Assembly (NCBI GenBank): GCA_003342895.1 | Contig: PTFA01000029.1 | Location: 310,001-374,000, forward strand | Origin: Casuarius casuarius | Lineage: Eukaryota; Chordata; Aves; Casuariiformes; Casuariidae | Direction of reading: 5' to 3' | Length of the DNA stretch: 64,000 bases | Part shown: in pieces, positions 38,301 to 50,300 of the stretch | Layout: every line of letters begins with the position of its first letter | How positions within the stretch are numbered: the first letter of the stretch is position 1 | Notes under the pieces: model-generated | Seen by the model: only the letters and a program-made list of their open reading frames with translations | The model's database searches: none | What the model was told of the DNA's origin: nothing | Translations under genes and position numbers: made by a program

Positions 38301-41300
38301 ACAAATGGGTTGTGTGCATCACAGACTACTTCCAAATCCGAGAGCATAGCTGGCGGCAAAATTTTTCAGTCTCTCATGAATCTCCTCAGCTACATATGTA
38401 CAAAGCGCTGGCTGCGTGTGTGTGTGTGTGTGCGCGCGCACGTGCGTGTGTGTNTGTTTAAGGTGGAAGATATAAGGGAACTCCATTCACTGACCTGGAT
38501 AGGTTTCTCATACTGTTGTTTCACGTCGTCATTTGATGATGAGATCTTTCGCTGAAGCTCCAGCAACTTCTTTAAATTGGCACTGGACTCCAAGCGTATA
38601 ATATCAAGGTTAATTCTGAAAAAACATAGTACTCTCCCATTAGTTCACTTCATAATAGCCTCAGCTAAAGAGAGAACTTGTCTGAGCTGGTGGCTTGGTT
38701 GTCCCTTTCTTTCCCACCACTTCACTGATTAACTGTAGAGCTGGCTGAATCTTGAGCTCTGAACTCTTTATGCAGCCCACGCTCATGAAAATGATACTTC
38801 CTCCATGGTACTTACGAAAAGAGGGAGAGGTCTACCTACAACTTCATATATTGACTAGATGGATGCCAAAAAAAGTCCATCCATTCAAAGGGTTATTCTC
38901 TACCTCCATGCTCCCCTCAGTGCTTGACATTAGCTTAGGTTCTCAGAACATGCTGGTTAAAGACACTTCAGAAATGCTTCTGGGTAGCTGGACTTAAGAA
39001 GATCCTGCTAATGCAAAAGCAGTGCAGTTTTGGGAAAGACCTGTGAGACAGTATTAACTGTGAATTTCACCCCTAAGTGTTGCCAGCTGCCATAGAACTA
39101 TCGTATATTATAGTGGTTTCAGCATTCATCAATCAATTGGTTAAAACTAAATAAGATGCTATCTCATTAATGTGCTATGACAGCTGTGTATGTCCTGATT
39201 TCTGATACATTATTGATGTGCACGGGATTTTTTTGTTATTATTTTTTTAATTTGAAGGAAAGGAGACTGTTTTACCCTGCTGCTTTTGAAACGTATTCAA
39301 GGTCCTTTGGCAGTTCCAGTAGGTCCGTGTGGCTGTTTTCTACTTCCTGAAGCAGGAGAAAGAAATGTTGTTTACTGTATGCCATGAGCTGACAGAGGAA
39401 GCCAGGTGGGAAGAGAAATGGGCAGAAGTGCTGAGGAAGGATGCCTGGCCTACATCCTGCTACTGACCCCCTCTCTGTAGTCTGCTTTGCCTCGCAGAGC
39501 AAAACAGGACTGCACATTCAGAGAGGTAAGGCATTGCTCCCAAACTATAAAAACACACACACGAGTGCTGAAAGTTTAGAAATACTCATTGTTCAAAGCA
39601 AAGCTGACCTGCTACTGTGCTCTGTTCTTATCTTACTGGGGATTTTTTTTACTTTCTTCTGTTAGCCTACTGTTGGCCATGGCAGGAGGCAGGACTCTGG
39701 TTTGATGCAGTCTGACAGTTCCTGCCATCCCAGCAAAGCATAAAAAGGGCTTGATTCTTATTTGCCTATTTTACTTCCATGGCTATGCTTGCTGAAGCTA
39801 CTGTGAGCTAAACAGGGGCTTGACCATGCATAACTGGAATTGAGAGACCTCGATGAATGAGGTTAGCAGAGCAGAACAAGGAGAAAAAGGAAAAGAAACC
39901 CAGCAATACAGAAAGTAAGAAAGCCATGGGGGCTTGGTGCGGATCATGAAAAGGTTGAGTATAGTCTGGTGGAGAAAGCAGAGGCAGTGAAAAGGCAGAG
40001 GGGCTGAAGTGGTACAGATCAGCCAAGACGGTTTTGGTAGCCACATGTTCTGTGTTATGTTCCCTTTAAGCTGAATAGTGCCCACAGGTAGCCACTGATA
40101 GCCTAAGCGAATTGAGTGCTCTCAACTTGCAACATTGTAGCTTGCCAGGGAGGATATGAATATGAGTATGTTACATCAACAAAAAGTAGAGTAGGAGAAA
40201 TGGTTCCTCTGTGATAAAGTCCTCCCCCTCCCCTATTGCCCAGGACTTGGCAGTGGTACCTCCAGAATATGATGGAGCAGCGTAATGCGGGTTTGGTTTG
40301 CTTTGGTTTCTGTTAGTTTGAGTAAAGTGCTGATTTTGAACCCATCAGCATCGCCCGTGTGACTTCCCTACAAGACAGAAAGAAAGCAAACATAACTCCT
40401 GTGTCCATCCAAATTACAACCCTAAAGGAGAAGAATCATCCACATATAGTGACTGGGGGTAGGACAAGACAAAAGAAATCCTTACATAGTTCAGAAAGTT
40501 TCCAACTTTGAGAATCAGTTGACAAAAGAGAGGCAGACGATGACTGTTCAGAAGATCTGAAAAACAAAAAGGACCTTTAACTAAAAGCCTCTGTCAAACC
40601 AGAATGTTTCCTAAACTGGATTAAAATTGGAATTCTGAATTCCACCAAACCAAACCAAACCAAATCTGGATTTTTCAGGTTTGCAGCCCAACGTCTCAGC
40701 CGGAAGAGAAACTGACTCTAAATAAACTCAATTTAACTAGCTGGGCTTCATAAAAGTTTTGATGACCTTTGTTTCTCTCTTTCTTTACATTTGGTCTCTC
40801 CCTCCTAATGGAAAATAATCTGGAGTTGGCCTCTTCTTACTAACTTGCTGCCTTCTGTGGAAGTATCCCAGATTTATACTGGTATGGGTGAGGATAACTG
40901 AACTAAAATTTTAATCCTAGAAGACTGAGAGTAGTGAAGCCAGATCTGACAGCTCTGTGAATACCTGCCAGCTGATAAAACCAGACACGCTCCCGCTGTT
41001 CCTCTTCTTGCATGTCTGAGGTGTTTATCAGTGCATGAAGGATACCACCCCTGTCCTTGCTTTTAGGACAGGGTGCTGCAGTGGCACGGTTTCTGACATT
41101 TAGTTTTGAGGCAGGAACAACTCCAAGAGGACAAGTGGACTGCTTGGAAGAAACTTTTTGGGGAAGTTTCAATTAATCCCAGCAGGCAGTTGTAACTCCA
41201 GCTGCAGAAACCCATCACAGGGCTTGGTGGGACTGGCTTTTCAGGACAGGTGGCCCTTGACAGTGCTGAGAAGGGGATAGCAGGGTCCCTCTGCTCTTGT

Positions 41301-44300
41301 TGGAGGGCTGGAACCAGTCCCCAGGCAGGCATCTCTGTGAATGCTTCCCTCAGGCAAAGCCAAAGGAGACTTCTAGATGCACAGATCTGAAATCTAGAAA
41401 TCACTGTGACGTTCACTTCCACTAGGTGAACGATCTTGAGAACAAACCGTTCAAAAGGATTTTATACCTCTTTTCCCCCTGCCAGCTGAATTTTCCATTC
41501 TGCTCTCTCGTATCTGCCCAGCTCGAACCGACTCTGCTGAGTGTGACCACATACTCAGATGCTTCCATCACTACAAAATTTGAGCATCAGCCATTTATAG
41601 CCCAAAATAATAAACTTTTTCTCTTCTGGTTCCATTTGTAGTCAGGGAAAACTAAAGTGTCACTGCTTTCTGGGGGAGGTTAGGAGTATGCTTTTGTCGC
41701 AGCAGAGGAAATCGCTGCATGAAGATCTTCAAGTGGCAAATAACACTGGATGAATTATCTGTAACAGGGCCAGTTCTGCTGTCTAAATTCAGTTCCTTTG
41801 AAAGGGCTGATGAGCTTCCCACGCTTCACTGTTGAAAGTGTTTCAGAGGAATACAGCTGCTGCAGAAAAACAGGACTGAGGGTGAGGGAAAGTGATCTCC
41901 AGTCCTACAAAGGGCTTTGACCATCAGTAGGGATACCTAGAGCTGCATCCCATATTCTGTAGTGAACCAGTGACCAGGCTGCAGCAGGAGGGGAGCTGTG
42001 GTGCTGGGTAGCCTCACTGCAAAGCTCTGTATGTAGGAGAGGTTTTCTGGCACATTGCAGTTGACTGTTGTAAATAAGATAAAGAAATAAGGTCAGCTCA
42101 TTTACCTTCACAGGCTCTCCGGATGACTCCAGCTTTTGGCTGAATCATGTCCAGCACAACGGTGGTCTCTTCACAGATCAGCATACATTCAATCCGCAGC
42201 TGGTAGCTAAGGAAGGAGATTGATTAAACATTTCAAGATATTGTGATCTTGGCCAGCATGGTGGCCTTCTTCCTACATCTCCTGGAAGTGTGGCAACTCT
42301 ACAACATTGCTATCAGCCATGTCCACATAAAACCTCTGCCCTGGGGCTTGTGGAGGGAGACACTGTTTTCCATGGGAACCAGTCACTGGGATGTAGTTTC
42401 TGTTGAAGCACTAAGATCAGCAGGGAGAGGACTGACCCGCGTGAGATCTGGGTTTTCCCTCCTTGGCATTGCCTTCGGCTCCCCCATGACTTTCATTAAG
42501 TTACATGGGAGATCTGGCCCTAGGTCTGGGCCAGCTTCTGCTATTTCAGAAGGAGAGAAGGTGCTGGAGCAGCAATAGCCTTTCATCCAAGGGTGATGGG
42601 GAAGGGATGACCCTAAGGTGGAAGGGGGAATCCACTAGGTATATCACTCAGTACCTGTCTGTGAGGTTCCTATGAAGAAACTTAAAACTGCTAGAGGGAA
42701 ACACAGAAAAAGACTGGGCTGAAGTTCATGATTAACTCCCTTACCTGGGAATCTGAAGGAGGAGGAGATAAAATTGATCTGCATTTGCTAGCTTTGATTT
42801 CTCTTCTTTGAAGGCCTTCAGGTTTTCTATCTAATGAGAAATAAAGAATCAAGACTGCAGGACTGCACTGCATTTACAGCTAAGTGAATTAAGCAAACCA
42901 CATTTCTGTCCTGACCTCATGCTTTTCAGGGAGCAGCTTGAGCAACTGCTTCAGCACCTCGACATCAAACTTGGTCCTGTCCCCGTTCTGGACCATGGCA
43001 GCAACCTCTTCGTTGGAGCTGCAGGGAGGAGGAGCAGAATCAGCAGTACTGAGATAGATATCCATGCAAATGCTCCATGCTTTGCCTAATGAGGGCCACA
43101 GTAATCCAAGAGGAAGCCTGTCACAGTGATTAACTGTGGACTTGGAAGATCCATACTCAAATCCCTGCTCTGCCCAAAGTTTTGTTTCTGGCCCTGGCCA
43201 AATGACTCAGGACCAGAGATAATTCTGCAATTTAGATGCCTGTCCCTACGTACTTGATTGTCTTAAAAAAAAAATCTGATTCTTAAGTTCTCTGTTGGCT
43301 CTGCTTTCAGTAGGGGTTTGCTCCACAGAGGTCTTTTGCAACCTAAATCACCCTATGATTCTGTGCCACAATGTCTCCTCTGTAAAATGAGATGTAAAGC
43401 CTTTTTTCAGTTTACAGGAATGTTGTATGTAAAAACACAAATATACCCCCAGACCCAGTGTTTTAAAGACAGTATATTATAAGCCAGGAAAGGTTCAGAT
43501 GTTTCAGTAACACAGATCACAAAAGCACAACGGCTGGAATAGATTTTGTGAGCACCTTACAGACACTAGGCAAAAGCTGCTCAAAGTTTTGGCAACTATC
43601 ATGAAAACTGGCTATATCTTACCATTTAAATTGCTTCAAAAATATGTTCAAATTGAGACTTTTCTTGGAGTCCAAAAATGTGATCTTCATTAAAGAAAAA
43701 GAAGATATTTGATATTAGACGAGCTGTCTGCGGTGATCTTTATTCTAAAGAATGAGAACGACCCCCTCACCTCCTTCGGTTCTGCCTTCACTGGTGCAGC
43801 CGTTTTCTCCTTGGGGGTTGGTTGTGGAAAGCAAAACAGTTGCTCTATGCTTGTGTAATTGGGCTCTATGGTTTCCTCACTGCTGCTACCCACTGAAGCC
43901 CACATCGAGTGACTTTCTGAAAAAAAAGACAAGGTATTCAGAGAGTTTACAAGGGCAGTCAAAAGCTCCTGGCTTTTGGGGCAACATGAGTTGCTAGAAG
44001 GGAAACTCCTCAGAAAATGAATGAAATAGTTAAGGACCCTCAAACTCAGCAATAGCACCAGAATCATTAGGAGCAATCTAGACAACGTACTGGGCCCTTC
44101 AGAATGTGAAGATACTCACATTCACTGCTTAACCAGCTAGAGGACACTGCTATGTGCCAGGCAGGAAAAAGGCACCTATCCTGGTGGTACTTTGGCATGT
44201 ACTTGTATGGTGTGGTACTTCAGCCCAAAATGTGCTGATAAGAAAATGAAGCATGAGGCCAACAGAGGTCATACAGCCACCATCCCCTCCCTAAAACTGC

Positions 44301-47300
44301 ATGCTCCTCCATGACTGGGTTACCAAATTGGGTTAGCACGAGAAGGGCCTCAGCCATTTCTTTCCTGGTCCCATGCATACTATTTTTGTTCCTTGATGCC
44401 AGCAGAGGGATCAGGCACAACCTGGCCATTTTCTAACTCTGACCTTCTTAAATTTTTCATTTTGTAATCTAGCCTCCTTATGGAATGCCAGATATAGGAC
44501 TACTTGAATTAATGAATTAATTAATCCCCCCTGCACTTTTTAAAATATCTTTTCTTTGAACATCACCTGAGCTTGGCTGTAGAAATCTCTACTGAAATAA
44601 TCCCAACAATGAACTTCCCTTGTGGTTAAAAATCTGCAGTATTTAGATGTTACCTATGCCACCTTCCATACAGCAGATGGTTGGTTGTCTAGGTCAAGGC
44701 TGACCTTGCCTACCCTTGCTTTTTCTCACATTTCAGGCTCCTTTTTGGATCCATTAGGAGAGGGAAATGTGACCCACGGATCGAGAAACAAGTCAATATT
44801 TCTCATGGCCCTTCAACTCTTTCGGTGTCCTTCTTGAGTTGTGGCTGATGCCCCCTCTCCATGACCTCTGCCATCTTTCTCACCACAGCAGCTTTCCAGA
44901 GTACCTGACTCTGACACACACTCTTAGTCACAACTTTCATATACCCAGATGCAAATATATACGAACTGGGGAACAGACAGTCTTGAACCCAGATCAGAGC
45001 CTGCTGAAAACCCAAGCCTAGGGTATGTCATGATGGATTAGGGGAATCTTCTGATCCGCCCCCCTGCTTTCAATTTCAAAGGATTTTAGTTCTAAACAAG
45101 GTATTCCAAACTACTGATCTAGCTGGAATGGTCATTAAATATTACTAGGTTAATGCTACTTTTTTTTGTTAAGCTTTGCAGGTCAGATGTACTGGAAATC
45201 AGAGAAGTTCTGCATCTAAATGGAGTCAACCAGATTTCACACAGTCAGAGAAAGCGGGGAACTGCTTGGGTCACCCAGAAAGCAGCAGCAACTTCATGCC
45301 AAGGGCACCCACCTCTCACCACGTTGGAGGGCAGCTTCTGCCAGTTCAGCTTCTTCATTCTCAACGTTGGTGTTTTCACCGTCTTGTGGATGGGCCTGCT
45401 GGAGCCGATTGGGCTGATGAACTGGGCGGCAATGACTTCTGTATGATCTCCTGGGATGGGTGCCATGCCGGGAAGAGGGGGCGGAGGTGGTGGGATGCCT
45501 CCCATGCCAGGCAGCGGTGGAGGGGGTGGGACGCCCCCCATGCCAGGCAGCGGTGGAGGGGGTGGGACGCCCCCCATGCCAGGCAGCGGTGGAGGGGGTG
45601 GGATGCCCCCCATGCCAGGCAGCGGTGGAGGGGGTGGGATGCCCCCTATGCCGGGCAGTGGTGGAGGGGGTGGGATGCCCCCCATGCCGGGCAGTGGTGG
45701 AGGGGGTGGGATGCCCCCCATGCTGGGCAGCGGTGGAGGGGGTGGTATGGCTGCCATATCAAGAAGGGGGGGTGCAGAGGGTGGAGGCATGCCTGGGAGC
45801 GGAGGGGCTGGAGGCACATCCACCATGGGGCATGCGGGCGGCATGGCTGCCATGCCTGGGAGCGGTGGAGGGGGTGGTGGCGGGGGAGGTGCCGGGGCAG
45901 GGGCAGTGATGGGGGCAGGGGTAAATGTCTCTGGCAAAGCCGAGCAGGCTGACAGCTGGGAGGATGAAATCTTCTCTTCTGCAGCGGGTGGCCCTGATGG
46001 AGGTGCTGGTGCCTTGGAGGGGTTAGCTGGTCTCACAGGGCTCTGAACTGCACTTGCACACACTTCCAGTTCAGTCTGAACACCTTCATTCGTATTCCAG
46101 GACAGCCGGTTTTCAGCTCGCTTTTGCTTGTTTGGATGTTTCTTGATAGATAGCAACCTCTCAATGACTTCTTCAACTGTGTTCTCCTGGACTAAAAAAA
46201 CAGGTGAGGGTCAGCGGAAGAGATGGGGCTCAAAGGCTGGTACATGCTGTTCAACCCCCAACAAGTGCCGAATCTGGATCCCCAGAAACTGCTCCCTGGA
46301 GTCACTTTACAAAACTGTACTTTTTCCTTCTGTGCAATTTCCTTCCCAGGGTCCTGGCCCAGCTCAAAGTCCATAAACACTGCTTTGAGCATGACTGCCA
46401 GCAAGGCTAGCCAGCACCAGCGGCAGGATGTCAACAAAGACAGACAGTCCCGCTGACTCCTACCACCCAAAGCCCACTGCAATGGCAGGGCTTAACCATC
46501 AAAGCGACGCAGCGAATCCTAAGCCGACCGCTAAATATGGCCAGCTCTCACTGGCATCTACAGGTCCAGGGCTTTTACACAAAGACTTGACCCCATGTCA
46601 TATATGAGTTTTGTCTCTGCTTCTGTTCAGTTCTTAGGATGCCCCATAGCTTTTTCCTGTGCATTTGGGAAGGAGTTTTGCAGGTATTGGACAGGGGGAG
46701 GGGAAAAAAAGAGGTTAGTGCGAGGCTGGAAGTATATGCCACTCTTATGTCAGTCTTACTGTCATTTGCAAGCAAAATGGCTCTGTTCACTACAGCATCC
46801 AGGGACTCCCACAGCAAGAGGCTGGAGTGGTGAGACGGTTCCAGGTGTAGAAGGCTCTGGAGGATGGACAACAGCTGGATGGAGACTGGAGAGCGGCTCA
46901 CCTGGAAGACAAGGCACTTTCCATTAAGGGTAAGGCTATGCACCAGACTGGTTCCAAGCAAAGTGTGTCAGCTTTGCCATTGCATGATCTTGCTCCCCAC
47001 AGGAGGGCCTACTTACTTTATTGAAGAGAGACGAAAAAACCTCATGATGATCGTTCATATTTATCCCATCACATATCTTTAACAATTCCTCATCATCTTC
47101 TATCTTGAACTCCTCAAATGTGTCACACTGGATAAGCAGATCCTCCTCCTCTATGTCTCTGCAATCATAGAGCATTCATTTTCATTGGAGAGTCCTTCAC
47201 TGATGATTCAGATGATTGATTTTGTTTAAGTTGTTTTTATCTCTTTGCCTCTTGGACTCAGCCAGTCAGTGTTGAAAGTACCCAACTCTAGCTTATTTGT

Positions 47301-50300
47301 AAAGGATTAAAACCCAACAGCACTTCCTTTCTTGAACAGAATATACCTCTATCTACAGTCAACACATGGAAACGAACGTGACTTTTCATGGCATAATCTA
47401 GCTCAGTGTATGCTTTGTATGGACATCTCCTTGGAGCTACAACAACAGAGTGGCATTTCCACTCTTTTGAAATTTGGCCTTGTGTTTTTTTTTTTTTTTT
47501 TTGTCAAGACAAAGAAAAAATATGCAAGTGCTGTTCCTGTTTGAAGAAACTTTCCTCTCTGTTATTCAATATTAGATTAAAAAAACCCCTAAAGCCAAGT
47601 TTTTCAGTTCTCTTGAGTACTTTCAAGGCAGGAACTCTACTGTTGCTAGCTGGTAGTCATTTCTCCCCTAATTTTTAAAGGGTTGAATGGAGAAATTCAA
47701 GTTACACGGGTAACTACAACTAACATATAACACACTCTAGAACTTACCATGGGTGCTTCTGACAGAACATCCTTTTTAAATTAAGAAATTGTGAAGATAG
47801 ATACGTCTAGGTAGGCTTTAGCAAAGTGTCTTAGCTGCATCCTTCCAGGACAAAGACCAGCCATGAAGCAGTTTTGAATACACCAAGCTGTTCAGTGAGC
47901 CTAGAGCATCAGTTCAGGTTCAGTCTGAAATGCTGCCTCAACAAGGACATTGTTGTGCTTTGTTCTGCCTGTGCCCAGAACCTCTGCCAATGCCAGCTGT
48001 GACAACAGCTGCTCCAGGAATACTGTGGCTGGTAAGAATGTCTTAATGTTGGCCGAAAGCCTCTGGTTCCCACGTAAAGTGTGCACGCTACCATGATCCG
48101 CTCCACCCAGGTACCTTTCACTGTACACCACTGAAGGCTAGTGTTACGTTTCCATAGCTATATTACTATGAATCTCATTTATAAAAGAAAATTTAAATGG
48201 TGATCCTTACCTTAGCTTGTCTAAAATATCCAACAACTGAAGCCCTGAGAACAAAAATATATATATATATTGGCATTTTGGCCTACTTGGCACTGAGGTA
48301 TTATGATCATCATATAATGGTATTCTCTAAATACATTTTGCAGAAATAAAAAGTGAAAATATCTTCATATGGATCTGTCAAAATGGATAGGTTCATTGAT
48401 AAAATGAGGAGACCTATAGAAGACACATCTTCAGCTGAGTGAGATGTGGAGCATCCCCTTAGAATTACTGAGGGACACAGGCACTTCTGGGGGCATGACT
48501 CACCTCATTCTGAATTAGATGTCTAAAATAAGTCAAATGAATTGTGCAGCCACATGCCCCTTTCTCCCACAGAAAGAAATGGAGCATAGGCTCATCAGCT
48601 CAGATAAGCACATTATGTGAGAAGAATCCTAACCATGGGGCTTAGGATCCCAATATTCAAGTAGTTGGAAGTGATCCTGAATCACAGGATCTGTGGCAAA
48701 ACTGAGTGGCTGCAGGCTGAAGAAACCTCAGATCCTATTAGGAGGAGTTGCAATGTATGGAAATGTGGCCCCATAAGATGGTTGGCTATAGAAACATATT
48801 GAAGACGTTCAAAGAATAGAGTTCTGTTGGAATGCCAGAAGAGATCAAAGCTATGGGAAAGCAGCAAAGAAAGGTTAAATAGATCTGGTGCAAAAAGGTT
48901 GTTTAAGAGAAGAAAAGAGTCAAAAGCCAAGGCATATGGCTTTAACAATTGCACAGTTTTGCTCCCCATCCCTCTTTAATCATCTTATCGATACATTAAA
49001 GAATAAAGCCATAAAACCACCCTGTTTCTGGAACCAATTTTCTCTGAAGAAAGTTAGGTGCAACAAATATGCTTACCTATGAACTCGTTTCTGATTTGTG
49101 TTCTTGTTCTTAGCTCTTCTTTCCCCAATATTATGGCATTGATAGCACTCAGCAGTGTCACCATGTATGGTACGTTATCTGTATTTGAGAGCTCATTCAT
49201 TATGACACTGAATCGATACTGCTGGTTCTTCACATTCTGTTAATAACACAAGTGACATTTCTGTTCAGACAGTTCAGAAACTTCTTCCTCTAAATGAAGG
49301 CTCTCAAATAGAATTAGCATCTTAAAACATCTGTCAGTTTATCCTGCTGAGCACAAAACAGGAAGATATGGCTAAAAGCCACATTTCCCAGCCACAGAGT
49401 GGTGTCTAGGCAGCAGAGAAAGTCAGTGAAACTCCTCTCAGATCCCTTTATGCTTTCTGACAGCAGGTGAACCACCTGGATTTTGGTCCAGTGAAACCCA
49501 TGGATGTGGCACCTTCTATTTGGTTAATCTGGTGGCACTTTTCCTGCCAGAAAGGACCTTGTGGTTGGCAGGGAGCTGCCTGTAGACAGCTCACAGGGCA
49601 GCACCTTGGCGCAGAACTGGCCAGGCCAAAATTCCTACAAATTTCACCATATAAATCTCTGCCTCTCTTACCAAAATGATGCAAAATGAACCTAATTTCT
49701 CTTCCTTTTCTGTGGTACATGGACCTACCTGCATGAATCAGACCCCAAGTGAGTGTTTGCACATACTGTGAGGCAGCAGCACCTCCTGCTGCAGTCCAAC
49801 ACTTGCCTTGTAATGGTCCAGGGCATCCAAAGCCAAAGCGTGGCCATCTGATGAATAAATGCACAGTGCAGCCAGGAGCTCAAATACTTGCTTTTTGACC
49901 ATGACGTTAGTTGTGTCAAGTGCTGGGGGTGGGGGGGTGGGGGGTGGGAACAAAAGAAAAAAGCAATTTATAATGGCAGATTAATGTTCCAAATCTCAGT
50001 GCCTTCTGGTACTGGCTTATGACATGTGGTAGAAAAAAGATTTAAGAAGTAGTGCCACAGTACATGAAAGATGGGAAAAAATATCCCATTTTACAGCTGT
50101 CTCATCTCAATCACAATCCATATCACAATCCCAATCACAAACTACAATATGGTAGTAACTTCTAGTGGGAATAGCAAATGCTAGTTCACTTACCCTACAG
50201 GCATTTTGACTGCTGCTTGTAGCTGTTCACCTGCTCCAAGTACTAGTGCAAGTGCTGCCAACAGCAGACAAGCTCTCAGCAACTGCAGTCACACATTTTA

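Noticed and set aside
45176..46046. Long plus-strand open frames (up to 258 codons), Gly/Trp-Arg-rich, over the INF2 FH1
   Set aside because: They are antisense reflections of the 36-nt FH1 minisatellite; repeat units of length divisible by three keep all frames open.
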